From Streptomyces griseoluteus (GTDB taxonomy: Bacteria > Actinomycetota > Actinomycetes > Streptomycetales > Streptomycetaceae), in assembly GCA_000717735.1 (NCBI GenBank), contig JOBE01000030.1, positions 23,485 to 87,484 of the forward strand: DNA of 64,000 nt. The letters run 5' to 3'. The stretch's first letter is position 1, and each line of letters starts with the position of its first letter. This document shows, piece after piece, positions 24,827 through 33,179 of the stretch. The position numbers and the translations under genes were made by a program. The notes under the pieces are model-generated. The model was not told the DNA's origin. It did no database searches and saw nothing but the letters and a program-made list of their open reading frames with translations.

Positions 24827-25687
24827 CCCGGACGCCGACGGTGCCCCGGCCGGCACCGTCATCCGGTCCAGCGTGAGCTGGATCAGTCCGCCCGCGGCCA
24901 CGGCCCCGCAGATCAGCGCGGCGACGGTGCCCGCGGCGCCGTAGCGGAAGCTCTCGCCGAACAGGGTCAGGCCGACGGCGGCGGCCACCACCGGGTTGAC
25001 CACGGTGACCGTCGCCAGCGGGGCGGCGAGACCCGCGCCCCGATAGGAGGCCTGCGAGAGCAGCAGCCCCGTGACGGCCAGGGCCGAGAGCACGAGCAGA
25101 CCGGTCCACTCCGCGAGCGGGGCCCCGGGCGTCCACTCCTCAGCCACCGACTTCGTGAACACCGAGGCGATGCCGAAGGAGACCCCCGCCGCGGCGGCGA
25201 GGACGACGCTGCGCAGCGCGGACCTGCCCACCAGGTGCGCCGCCGTGAACAGGACGGCCACGACGCCGAAGACGCAGACGGTGAGCAGCCACCGGTCGCC
25301 GTCGGCCAGCGACCGCGGCTCGGCGCCGTCGGTGAGGCTGAGCAGTCCGGCCAGGCCCACCGTGGCCATCAGTGCGCCGCGCCAGGCCCGCTGCCCTGCC
25401 CTGCGGCCGACGAAGAGGGCCGCCATCGGGAGCGCGAACACGATGGTGAGGGCGCCCAGCGGCTGGACCAGGCTGAGGGGGCCGTACGCGAGGGCCGCGA
25501 CGTGCAGGGCGGCGCCGAGGCCGTTGAGCAGGACGGACACCCACCAGACCGGATTGCGCAGGGGTGCGTAGCGCGGACCGGCGGCGGAGGCCGCGACCCG
25601 CTCCTGCACGATCGCCGCGGCCGCGTAGGCGACCGCCGACACCAGGGCCAGGAGGACGGACAGCAGGAGGGGGCTCATACCTTCCAC
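24707..25687 (-). CDS. EamA/DMT-family membrane transporter
   Basis: A 326-residue protein of about nine to ten spans in two DMT repeats (SVLLALVSAVAYAAAAIVQE at the start; SGALVTGLL-like repeats in the second half, ending AALICGAVAAGGLIQLTL). A roughly 45-residue polar tail follows and overlaps the 3' end of the Rpf gene. GTG 25687 is chosen over ATG 25678 because GGGAAGAG lies at good spacing. DMT proteins export or import small metabolites; the PLSLVQPLGALTIVFALPMAAL segment is typical of the actinomycete branch. The substrate is unknown. Confidence 0.85.
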   Translation of the reverse strand: MEGMSPLLLSVLLALVSAVAYAAAAIVQERVAASAAGPRYAPLRNPVWWVSVLLNGLGAALHVAALAYGPLSLVQPLGALTIVFALPMAALFVGRRAGQRAWRGALMATVGLAGLLSLTDGAEPRSLADGDRWLLTVCVFGVVAVLFTAAHLVGRSALRSVVLAAAAGVSFGIASVFTKSVAEEWTPGAPLAEWTGLLVLSALAVTGLLLSQASYRGAGLAAPLATVTVVNPVVAAAVGLTLFGESFRYGAAGTVAALICGAVAAGGLIQLTLDRMTVPAGAPSASGSEGDAAGPEVRQGVDVGAVPGSRPNLEVEVRSRAVAGRS

Positions 25688-25966
25688 GATCTCTCTTCCC
25701 GGCCGATCGCGTCGTCGTCCCAGGGGACGTCTTCACGAGTACCGCCGTCGCAGTATTCGGCCGCCGCGTACGCCTGGAGACGTACACCCGCGCAGGTCAG
25801 AACGGGTGCAAAGGGTCTTTTTCGAGCCGTCCGGGGAGTCGCGAAAGGCAGCTAACGTGGGCGGAAAAATCGGGACCGGAAGCCGGGCCGGAGCCGGGAG
25901 CCAGTCGCAGACGAAGGCACGTCGGAACCGAACCGAACCGGCCTGCCACGACCAGGGAGGACGCGC

Positions 25967-26680
25967 GTGGATCTCGGTGAGAGCGAATCGCCGGGCGGAT
26001 TCTTCGCCCTGCGCACCACCGTGCCGGAGACCGGCGGCGCACACCGCCCGCTCGCGCGGCTGTACGCGGGGGAGGACGGCCCCCTCCGCGCGCGCGTGGA
26101 CCGGGTCACCGCCCGGCTCGGCGCCCCCGAGCGGCGCGTCGGCGCCTCCGTCGCCCACCTCGGGCTCGTGGCCCGGCTCTGGTCGACCGCCCTCGGCCCC
26201 GCCGCCCTGCACGGGCGCTTCCCCGATCTCGACCCCGGCGAGCTGTACTGGGACGGGGCGCTGTCCGCGCCCGACGACCTGTGGTGGGCCGGCCGCGCGA
26301 CCCGCCCGGCCACCGTGGACCAGCTCCGGGCGGCCGTCCAGGAGGCCCACCTCGTACCGCTCCATGCCGCGCTGCGCCGCGACGGGCGGATCTCCCCGCG
26401 CCTGCTGTGGGGCAACGCGGGCTCCGCCCTCGCCGGAGCGCTGCGCGAGTTGACCCGCTGGGCGCACACCCACGGCCGCCCGGAGGTGGCCGAACGGGCC
26501 GCCCTCCTCGTCTCCGGCCTTCTCGACCACCCGGACCTCGCCGGTACGGTCCGCGGCCCCCGGCTGCGCCGCGCCAGCTGCTGTCTCTACTACCGCTGCC
26601 CCGGCGCCGGGCTGTGCGGCGACTGTGTCTTCGACCACGCCCCCCGAACGGGTTTGGATACGCGGCCGTCCGCTCCGTAA
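25967..26680 (+). CDS. FhuF-like (2Fe-2S) protein
   Basis: A 237-residue protein from GTG 25967 behind GGGAGGAC. The C-terminus has the FhuF [2Fe-2S] motif: adjacent Cys-Cys in RASCCLYYRC and the closing LCGDC. The upstream half is helical with LGPAALHGRFPDLDPGELYW. FhuF proteins reduce ferric siderophores in the cytoplasm. No siderophore gene is near, so a housekeeping iron-release role is inferred. The gene is divergent from the EamA gene; the 279-bp gap shows no clear promoter motif. Confidence 0.85.
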   Translation: MDLGESESPGGFFALRTTVPETGGAHRPLARLYAGEDGPLRARVDRVTARLGAPERRVGASVAHLGLVARLWSTALGPAALHGRFPDLDPGELYWDGALSAPDDLWWAGRATRPATVDQLRAAVQEAHLVPLHAALRRDGRISPRLLWGNAGSALAGALRELTRWAHTHGRPEVAERAALLVSGLLDHPDLAGTVRGPRLRRASCCLYYRCPGAGLCGDCVFDHAPRTGLDTRPSAP

Positions 26681-26740
26681 AGTTGGGCTTTTGAAAGCCG
26701 ACGAGCGGCGACGTACGAGCGAACGAGGAACCCGAAGGCC

Positions 26741-28225
26741 ATGACGGTGACCGAAGAAAACCAGGACTACGGGCCGGGCGTCGACCCCGATCGCCTGGCC
26801 GTCTGCCTCAGCGTCCTCGACGAGCTCGACAAGCTGGACGTCGACCACCCGGACGCGATCCGCGTCCGGCGCGCCACCGCCGGGATCTACCGGACCGTGA
26901 AGCAGCGCCGCCGCCAGGAGCGCCGGGCCGCCAAGACCGCCAACGACAAGGCGGTCACCGAGGCCACCGCCACCGGCTCCGCGCAGCGCATCGACGACGA
27001 GACCGAGGGCATCCTGCCGTCCTCCGTCACCGAGGAGGGCCGGATCGCGGGGATACTCCAGCGCCCGCGCTCCTGCTACGTGTGCAAGACGCGGTTCGTC
27101 GAGGTCGACTACTTCTACCACCAGCTCTGCCAGGAGTGCGCCGCCCTGAACCGGGCCAAGCGCGAGGCGCGCGCCGACCTCACCGGCAAGCGGGCCCTGC
27201 TCACCGGCGGCCGGGCCAAGATCGGCATGTACATCGCGCTGCGGCTGCTGCGCGACGGCGCGCACACCACCATCACCACCCGCTTCCCCAAGGACGCCGT
27301 CCGCCGCTTCAAGGCGATGGAGGACTCCGCGGACTGGATCCACCGCCTGGAGGTCGTCGGCATCGACCTGCGCGACCCGGGCCAGGCCGTGGCCCTCGCC
27401 GAGCGGATGGCCGAGGACGGGCCGCTGGACATCCTCATCAACAACGCGACGCAGACCGTGCGCCGGCTGCCGTCGGCGTACGCCGCGCTGGTCGAGGGCG
27501 AGAACGCTCCGCTGCCGGCCGGGGACCTTCCCGAGCGGCACGTCATCGGCGCCTTCAACTCCGGCGCCGTCGCCGAGCTCGGCACCTCGGCCGCGCTGCC
27601 CGTCGGTGTCAGCGGCCTCGACGCCCAGCAGGTCTCCGACCTCGCCCTGGTCGCGGGGAACGCCAGCATCGCCCGCCACCTCGACGGCACGGCCATCGAC
27701 GCGGGCGGCCTCGTGCCGGACGTCGTCGAGTCCAACACCTGGGTGCAGAGCATCGAGCAGATCTCCCCCGTGGAGCTGCTCGAGACCCAGCTGTGCAACT
27801 ACACGGCGCCGTTCATCCTGATCAGCAAGTTGCGGCCGCTGATGGCCGAGGCCGCGAAGAAGGCGTCCAGCGGGCGTTCCTACGTCGTGAACGTCTCCGC
27901 GATGGAAGGCGTCTTCAGTCGCGGCTACAAGGGTGCGGGGCACCCGAACACCAACGCGGCGAAGGCCGCGATGAACATGGTGACGCGGACCAGCGGCCAG
28001 GAGATGTTCGACACCGACGGCATCCTCATGACCTCCGTCGACACCGGCTGGATCACCGACGAGCGTCCGCACTTCGACAAGCTGCGCCTCGCCGAGGCGG
28101 GCTTCCACGCCCCGCTCGACCTGGTCGACGGCGCGGCCCGGGTGTACGACCCGATCGTGCGCGGCGAGGAGGGCGTGGACCTGTACGGCTGCTTCCTCAA
28201 GGACTACGCCCCCGCCAACTGGTAG
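26741..28225 (+). CDS. atypical short-chain dehydrogenase with N-terminal CxxC module
   Basis: A 494-residue protein, far longer than the 250 residues of a usual SDR. The first 150 residues hold basic helices and a CYVCKT...LCQEC pair that looks like a zinc knuckle. The SDR part then starts with KRALLTGGRAKIGMYIALRLL and has LDILINNATQ. A long insert (about 245-360) separates this from NVSAMEGVFSRGYKGAGH. Where the catalytic YxxxK is expected the sequence is TNAAK, so the Tyr is replaced by Thr. Whether it is active as an oxidoreductase is open. A strong terminator follows. Confidence 0.8.
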   Translation: MTVTEENQDYGPGVDPDRLAVCLSVLDELDKLDVDHPDAIRVRRATAGIYRTVKQRRRQERRAAKTANDKAVTEATATGSAQRIDDETEGILPSSVTEEGRIAGILQRPRSCYVCKTRFVEVDYFYHQLCQECAALNRAKREARADLTGKRALLTGGRAKIGMYIALRLLRDGAHTTITTRFPKDAVRRFKAMEDSADWIHRLEVVGIDLRDPGQAVALAERMAEDGPLDILINNATQTVRRLPSAYAALVEGENAPLPAGDLPERHVIGAFNSGAVAELGTSAALPVGVSGLDAQQVSDLALVAGNASIARHLDGTAIDAGGLVPDVVESNTWVQSIEQISPVELLETQLCNYTAPFILISKLRPLMAEAAKKASSGRSYVVNVSAMEGVFSRGYKGAGHPNTNAAKAAMNMVTRTSGQEMFDTDGILMTSVDTGWITDERPHFDKLRLAEAGFHAPLDLVDGAARVYDPIVRGEEGVDLYGCFLKDYAPANW

Positions 28226-28250
28226 GAAGCGTTTCCCGCCGTTCCCGCAA

Positions 28251-28279
28251 GAGCGCCCCACCGGTCCGGTGGGGCGCTC
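28251..28279 (+). terminator. strong terminator after the atypical SDR gene
   Basis: GAGCGCCCCACCGG and its exact complement (28251-28264, 28266-28279) form a near-continuous hairpin followed by TTCCGGCTTGTTT. Located 25 bp after the stop codon. Confidence 0.85.
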
Positions 28280-28504
28280 TTCCGGCTTGTTTCACCCGAT
28301 CGCGTCACACTTCCGAGCCCGGTAGAGCGCGGGCGCGCTCATTTGGTTACTCTGATGTCCACGGTCGGCCACCGAAGACACACACCGTCTTCACGGCCGA
28401 TCCGGGATTGGCCTGCCACCAAGGCCGCGCTCCCGCCCGATGAACGGCGCCACCGCGACCGACCGGCACCAGTCCCACAGGTACGCGACACAGAGGAGTG
28501 CGCG

Positions 28505-28675
28505 GTGACACCCGAACTGACGAAGCAGGAACCGCAGCCGGCCGAACGCAACGACCGGCAGCGCAAGAACGGCGAGCTGGGGAGCCTGGAAGTCTGGGCC
28601 CACGCGGCCCCGATCCGGCTCGCGGGCTACGAGGACGACCTCGCGGAGCCCCACATCCTGCCCGGCATCGACTGA
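28505..28675 (+). CDS. 56-residue small protein of unknown function
   Basis: GTG 28505 follows AGAGGAG at ideal spacing. The protein has a charged, disordered first half (QEPQPAERNDRQRKNGELG) and an ordered-looking second half (SLEVWAHAAPIRLAGYEDD, then HILPGID). There are no Cys, no signal peptide and no membrane span. It stands alone: a terminator and 279 bp precede it and a terminator follows. A leader-plus-core layout like a RiPP precursor is conceivable, but no modification enzyme is nearby. Confidence 0.65.
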   Translation: MTPELTKQEPQPAERNDRQRKNGELGSLEVWAHAAPIRLAGYEDDLAEPHILPGID

Positions 28676-28691
28676 TCCCTCGCTTCACACC

Positions 28692-28727
28692 CCGGTGCCC
28701 CCGGCCGTTCGCGGCCGGGGGCACCGG
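28692..28727. terminator. 16-bp stem, TTCG-loop bidirectional terminator
   Basis: Perfect complementary 16-bp arms (28692-28707 and 28712-28727) with an extra-stable TTCG tetraloop, between the 56-residue gene and the converging lipase-maturation-factor gene. Confidence 0.88.
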
Positions 28728-28732
28728 CGCGT

Positions 28733-30160
28733 TCAGTGCGGTCCGTGCGCGGGTTCCCGCAGCCGGGTCGGCGGCAGGTACTCCCGGACCAGGGTCCGGT
28801 GCCACCAGGCCCCGGTCGTACGGAGCTCGCGCCAGGTCGTGTACCGGTAGCGGTACAGCCGGGCGCGGACGAACACCGGCGGCGCGTCCGGGAACGGGTT
28901 GTGGGCGAGCAGCTTCAGGGTGTCCCGGTCGCCGTCGAGCAGCCGCTCGACGAACGGACCGAACCACGCGCGCGCGTACCCGGGGCTGAGCGCCGCGAAC
29001 CACATCAGCCAGTCGAGCCGCAGATGGTACGGGGCGAACTGCCGGGGCATCCTGCGCGGATCGCCGGGCTTGCCCCTGAAGCCGTACTCCCGCCAGACCG
29101 TGCCCGGGTGCGGCACCGGTTCGTCGGTGCCCTCGACGATGATCTCGTCCCTGATCCGGCCCACCGTGCCGAACGCCCCGTACGTGTTGACCAGGTGGAA
29201 CGGGTCGTACGAGCGGTTCATCGCCTGGTGCCGGGAGAGCAGGTTGCGCACCGGGCGGTAGCTCCGTACCAGGACGAACGCGGTCACCGCGACGACCAGG
29301 ACCACGTACCAGAGCGGCGGATCGGGCTGCGGGTGGTCGCCGGTGAGGGGGGAGGCGTCCACGGCGGCGACGGCGATCACGATGGTGATCCAGTTCAGCC
29401 AGGCGAAGTTCCCCGAGAGCACCAGCCACAGCTGCGTGGCGATCATCAGACCGGCCGCGATGGTGGCGACCGGCTGCGGGGCGAACAGCAGGAACGGCAC
29501 GACCAGCTGGACGACGTGGTTGGCCGCGACCTCCACCCGGTGCAGCGGGCGGGGGAGGTGGTGGAAGAACCAGCTGAGCGGACCGGGCATCGGCTGGGTC
29601 TCGTGATGGTGGTAGAGGCAGGTCAGGTTCCGCCAGCAGGGATCGCCGCGGATCTTGATGAGCCCGGCGCCGAACTCGACCCGGAAGAGCAGCCAGACCA
29701 GCAGGTACAGGACGAGGATCGGCGGTCCCGTGTCGTCGTTGCCGAGGAACACCGCGAGGAACCCGGTCTCCAGGAGCAGCGACTCCCAGCCGAAGGAGTA
29801 CCAGGTCTGGCCCACGTTCACGATGGACAGGTACATCCCCCAGAGCAGCAGCCACAGCAGCATCGACACCGGCAGCGGCACCGTGTCCCCGGCGCCCGCA
29901 ACGAGAGCGAGGGCGAGCGCGGCACCGGTCCAGGCGACGGTCGCGAAGAGGCGGTCGGAGTAGCGCCAGTGGAAGAGCGAGGGGGTGTGGCGGGGCCGGG
30001 TCACGCGCACGTACTCCGGGACGGGGAGCATGCCGCGCTCCCCGATCAGCGCCCGGAACTGGAGGGCCGCGGAGAGGAAGGCGACGCAGTAGAGCCCGGC
30101 GAGCCCCCGCTGGAAGACGATCCGGCTCAGCCAGTAGTCGGGTGCGGTGAACCACTCCAT
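28733..30160 (-). CDS. lipase maturation factor (LMF1) family membrane protein
   Basis: A 475-residue protein with about ten spans. Family stretches are YLSIVNVGQTWYSFGWESLLLETGFLA, VEFGAGLIKIRGDPCWRNL, HHHETQPMPGPLSWFFHHLP and the C-terminal YGFRGKPGDP...FAPYHLRLDWLMWFAAL. Vertebrate LMF1 assists folding of dimeric lipases in the ER; bacterial members are of unknown role and often sit near lipid genes. ATG at 30160. It follows the DUF1990 and YndJ genes on the same strand with a 30-bp gap and could be part of that operon. Confidence 0.92.
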   Translation of the reverse strand: MEWFTAPDYWLSRIVFQRGLAGLYCVAFLSAALQFRALIGERGMLPVPEYVRVTRPRHTPSLFHWRYSDRLFATVAWTGAALALALVAGAGDTVPLPVSMLLWLLLWGMYLSIVNVGQTWYSFGWESLLLETGFLAVFLGNDDTGPPILVLYLLVWLLFRVEFGAGLIKIRGDPCWRNLTCLYHHHETQPMPGPLSWFFHHLPRPLHRVEVAANHVVQLVVPFLLFAPQPVATIAAGLMIATQLWLVLSGNFAWLNWITIVIAVAAVDASPLTGDHPQPDPPLWYVVLVVAVTAFVLVRSYRPVRNLLSRHQAMNRSYDPFHLVNTYGAFGTVGRIRDEIIVEGTDEPVPHPGTVWREYGFRGKPGDPRRMPRQFAPYHLRLDWLMWFAALSPGYARAWFGPFVERLLDGDRDTLKLLAHNPFPDAPPVFVRARLYRYRYTTWRELRTTGAWWHRTLVREYLPPTRLREPAHGPH

Positions 30161-30190
30161 CGCTTCCAGTATCGGCCCTCGTCCACCCGC

Positions 30191-30742
30191 TCACTCCCCG
30201 ACGAGCCGCCGCAGGGCCCGGCCGAGGTGACGCGCGTACGCCCGCTGGAGCACAGGGATCAGGGGCCCGCCGAGCCGGGTGTACCAGGCGGCGGGGCGGC
30301 TGAACGCGGTGACCGTGAACCGGACGGTGCCGTCGGGGTCCAGGTCGACCATGAAGGACTCCTCGCCGCACTCCGGATGCCCGGTGAGGGTGCCGTACGC
30401 GAAGCCGGTGCGCTGTTCCTCGTACGCCGTCCAGATCACCGAGCAGGGGACGCCGAGCCGGAGCGGGCCGATGCCCGCCGACACCTCGACGGTGACGCCG
30501 GGCTCGGCGCGGCCCGCGTCGGCGAGGACGCCCGCTCCGGTGGCGCGGTGCATCCGCCAGGTGGTGACGGCGGCGCCCGCGGCCTCGAAGGCGGCGCGGC
30601 CGTGGCCGACGGCCATGGTGTGCCGGAGGTGGTGGTAGCCCTCGGGGAGGTGCGCAGGGGTGCGGGTGGCGCCGACCTCGGGGTAGGTGAGGGCGGGACG
30701 CGGGCGCTCGCGCCGGGACAGGCCGTTCGTCAGACGGGTCAT
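30191..30742 (-). CDS. DUF1990 family protein
   Basis: A 183-residue protein. DUF1990 marks are PALTYPEVGATR near the N-terminus, HLRHTMAVGHGRAAFEAAG, then IGPLRLGVPCSVIWTAYEEQRTGFAYGTLTGHPECGEESF. The fold is predicted as SRPBCC-like; function is unknown. Its ATG overlaps the stop of the YndJ-like gene, so the two are coupled. DUF1990 and YndJ genes are often found side by side. Confidence 0.9.
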   Translation of the reverse strand: MTRLTNGLSRRERPRPALTYPEVGATRTPAHLPEGYHHLRHTMAVGHGRAAFEAAGAAVTTWRMHRATGAGVLADAGRAEPGVTVEVSAGIGPLRLGVPCSVIWTAYEEQRTGFAYGTLTGHPECGEESFMVDLDPDGTVRFTVTAFSRPAAWYTRLGGPLIPVLQRAYARHLGRALRRLVGE

Positions 30743-31644
30743 GCCGGAAGCTCCGTTCGGGGGTGGACCGCGGGGGCGGGAGTCGGTGCGGGGTCCGGTG
30801 CCGGGGCCGGGCTGCGGTCCGAGGCGAGGCGGCGGCGGGCGAGCAGCGCGCAGACGGCGAAGCCGAGGGCGTTGCCCAGGCCGTGGGTCGCGGCCGTCCA
30901 GGTCAGGTCGAGGTGGGGGAGTCCGGTCGCCTCGCCGAGTGCCCAGCTCAGGGCGAGGAGCATGGTGACGAAGAGGACGAGGGCCGAGACGGCGAGCAGG
31001 CCGCGGGTGACGCGGTCGGCCGTCGCGGCACGGCGCTCGCGCAGGGTCAGGACGGCGACCGCCGTCATGCCGGCCGTCAGGACGACGGCCCCGGCGAGTT
31101 CGGCCCAGTCGTCGACGAAGTAGCCGAGCAGGACGAGCGCGGTGCCGGCCGGGACGCTGAGCGCGGCGAAGCGGGCGGCGGGGGTGTCGCCGACGCCACA
31201 GAGGAGTCCGGCGACCAGGGCGGCGGCGAAGCCCGCGAAGTGGAAGTGCGGGACGGTCAGGGCCAGGATGTCCAGGTCGAAGCCGAAGAGCGGGTACGAG
31301 GCCCGTTCGGCGACGAGCGCGACACCGGCGACGGAGGGCGCGGCCAGGGCGGTGAGCACGGCCACCTCGCCCGGCCGGAGCGAGCGGGTCAGGAACAGCC
31401 GGGCGGGCGCCTGGAGCGCGAGGGCCAGTGTGGCCAGGGCGTACACGGCGGCGAGCGCGGTCGAGAGTCCGGAGCGGGGCAGCCAGAGGGAGAGCGCCCC
31501 GGGGGCGGCGAACAGCGGCCAGGCGCGCCGGAGCCGGTCCCACCCCGGCGGCCGGGGGCCGCCGAGGAGCGCGAGGCCCGTCGGCACCACCCAGAACATG
31601 CCGATCGTGACGACCGAGCCCACCAGGACCGACAGTGCGGTCAT
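30739..31644 (-). CDS. YndJ-like polytopic membrane protein
   Basis: A 301-residue protein with about eight to nine spans from ATG 31644 (GGGGGTGG upstream); an in-frame ATG at 31674 lies inside an operator-like palindrome and is less likely. YndJ-type stretches are LTVPHFHFAGFAAALVAGL and LDLTWTAATHGLGNALGFAVCALL. It is the first gene of the YndJ-DUF1990 operon and has two identical-class palindromes upstream. Function is unknown. Confidence 0.85.
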   Translation of the reverse strand: MTALSVLVGSVVTIGMFWVVPTGLALLGGPRPPGWDRLRRAWPLFAAPGALSLWLPRSGLSTALAAVYALATLALALQAPARLFLTRSLRPGEVAVLTALAAPSVAGVALVAERASYPLFGFDLDILALTVPHFHFAGFAAALVAGLLCGVGDTPAARFAALSVPAGTALVLLGYFVDDWAELAGAVVLTAGMTAVAVLTLRERRAATADRVTRGLLAVSALVLFVTMLLALSWALGEATGLPHLDLTWTAATHGLGNALGFAVCALLARRRLASDRSPAPAPDPAPTPAPAVHPRTELPA

Positions 31645-31660
31645 GTGCCACCACCCCCGA

Positions 31661-31674
31661 TTGAACGCGTTCAA
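31661..31674. promoter_or_regulatory. operator palindrome 1 (TTGAACGCGTTCAA)
   Basis: A perfect 14-bp palindrome 17 bp upstream of the YndJ-like start. A second near-identical copy lies with its centre 41 bp away, about four helical turns. The form TTGAAC-N2-GTTCAA is typical of TetR-type operators. No tetR gene is in the neighbourhood. Confidence 0.65.
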
Positions 31675-31701
31675 CTCGCAGGATGGAGCCTAGGGGCTTT
31701 C

Positions 31702-31715
31702 TTGAACGTGTTCAA
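31702..31715. promoter_or_regulatory. operator palindrome 2 (TTGAACGTGTTCAA)
   Basis: Second copy of the TTGAAC-N2-GTTCAA dyad, differing from the first by one central base. The 27 bp between the copies probably hold the YndJ promoter, so bound protein would cover it from both sides. Confidence 0.65.
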
Positions 31716-31843
31716 GTGCGGGTCGAGTGCGCGGAACCCGGTCGGCCGCCCTCCGCTTGCGGCGCCCCCCGGGCTGCGACAGACATGAGGGACTGGCCGG
31801 AACCGGGCGCCGTGGCCCGGGGGAGAGAAAGCGGGAGAACCAG

Positions 31844-33130
31844 GTGCGCTCAGCCCCATCCCGGAAGCGGCGGACCCCCTCCGCTCCCCGCGCGACTCCG
31901 CGCGATGCGACCCGCTCCGCACTCGCGGCGTTCGCCGCCTCCCTGCTGCTCGCGGGCTGCTCGTCGGCCTGGGAGGGGTCGCGCGGCGGCGCCCAGCCGG
32001 CCGCGGCCGACGCCCAGGACATCCTTCTGCAGCCGGTCGGAGCCCAGGGCCCCGACCCCTTCACCGAATCCACCGCCCGCACCACGGGGCCGCCGTCCCG
32101 GAAGCGCGCACCCGACCCTGCCGCCGAGCGCGCCCGCGAGGTCACCGGCTCGGCCCCCGGCCTGTACGGCGGCACGCGCGCCGAGGGCAGCTGCGACGTC
32201 GACCAGCAGGTCTCCTTCCTCGCCGCCGACCAGGACAGGACGCGCGCCTTCGCCGAGGCCGCCGGCATCCCCGAGACCAACGTCGCCGACTGGCTGCGCG
32301 GGCTGACCCCGGTCGTCCTGCGCGCGGACGTACGGGTCACCAACCACGGCTACCGCGAGGGCCGGGCCAACGCCTTCCAGTCCGTCCTCCAGACCGGTAC
32401 GGCGGTCCTCGTCGACCAGTACGGCTCCCCCCGCGTCCGCTGCGCCTGCGGCAACCCGCTCCGCACCCCGGTCGCGACCACCGACGGCGTCCATCAGGGC
32501 GACCCCTGGGACGGCTTCGACCCCGAGCGGGTGATCGTCGTCCGGCCGACCACCACGGTCGTGACCAGCCTGGTCATCGTGAACGCCGCCGACCGCAGCT
32601 GGATCGAACGGATCACCGGCAGCGACGGCGACAAGGACCGCAAGCCGGCCGTGGAACCGGACTGCGACCCGGACGAATGCACCCTTGCCGATTCCGGCAC
32701 GCCCGACCCCAGCGCCCCCGACCGCCCCGCCTCCCCGGACCCAGCCTCCCCCGACACGGGCTCACGGGTCCCGTCGCCCCCCGTCCCCCCGGTGCCGGAG
32801 AGCCCCGTCAGCCCCGACGCCTCCGGAACCGGAGGCACGGACACCGGACCCACCCCCACGGACCCCGGCCCGTACCCCGAGCCCGACCCGAACCCCGACG
32901 ACCCGTCCGCGGAGCCTGACCCCGAGACGGAGCCGTACCCGGACCCGTACGCCGACCCCTACGCCGATCCGTACGCCGACCCCCGTACGGAGCCCTTCCC
33001 CGACCCCTTCGGTGACCCGAGCGCCGAGCCGCCGGGAGAGCAGCCCCCCGTGCCGGACGGCGAGCTGCCGGACGGCGAGCTCTTCCCGGCCGGACCCGTC
33101 CCGGAACAGCCGGAGACCTTCGAAGGGTGA
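31844..33130 (+). CDS. DUF6777 lipoprotein with proline/aspartate-rich repeat tail
   Basis: A 428-residue lipoprotein from GTG 31844 (GGGAG upstream). The signal peptide ends in LAAFAASLLLAGC, a lipobox with Cys about residue 38. The DUF6777 domain covers about 95-240: LYGGTRAEGSCDVDQQVSFL, IPETNVADWLRGLTPVVLRADVRVTNHGY and VRCACGNPL. A disordered tail of Pro/Asp/Glu follows with three exact 12-bp YADP repeats (32948-32983). It sits on the cell surface; its role is unknown. The gene is divergent from the YndJ operon. Confidence 0.9.
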   Translation: MRSAPSRKRRTPSAPRATPRDATRSALAAFAASLLLAGCSSAWEGSRGGAQPAAADAQDILLQPVGAQGPDPFTESTARTTGPPSRKRAPDPAAERAREVTGSAPGLYGGTRAEGSCDVDQQVSFLAADQDRTRAFAEAAGIPETNVADWLRGLTPVVLRADVRVTNHGYREGRANAFQSVLQTGTAVLVDQYGSPRVRCACGNPLRTPVATTDGVHQGDPWDGFDPERVIVVRPTTTVVTSLVIVNAADRSWIERITGSDGDKDRKPAVEPDCDPDECTLADSGTPDPSAPDRPASPDPASPDTGSRVPSPPVPPVPESPVSPDASGTGGTDTGPTPTDPGPYPEPDPNPDDPSAEPDPETEPYPDPYADPYADPYADPRTEPFPDPFGDPSAEPPGEQPPVPDGELPDGELFPAGPVPEQPETFEG

Positions 33131-33179
33131 AACGGATCTTCATGGTGCGCACGGGCGGGGCTGCGCCTAGCGTGGCCCC

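Noticed and set aside
25733..28261. An 842-codon open frame antisense to the FhuF-like and SDR genes
   Set aside because: Composition is Gly/Val/Asp-rich without domains and it mirrors GC-biased third positions of the genes on the other strand.
28505..28675. RiPP or PqqA/mycofactocin-type precursor
   Set aside because: No Cys, no known core motif, and no radical SAM, LanM/LanB, cyclase or ATP-grasp gene in the neighbourhood.
28736..31123. A 795-codon plus-strand frame across the LMF1, DUF1990 and YndJ genes
   Set aside because: No domain, no start signal, and the opposite strand carries three recognisable protein families with membrane patterns.
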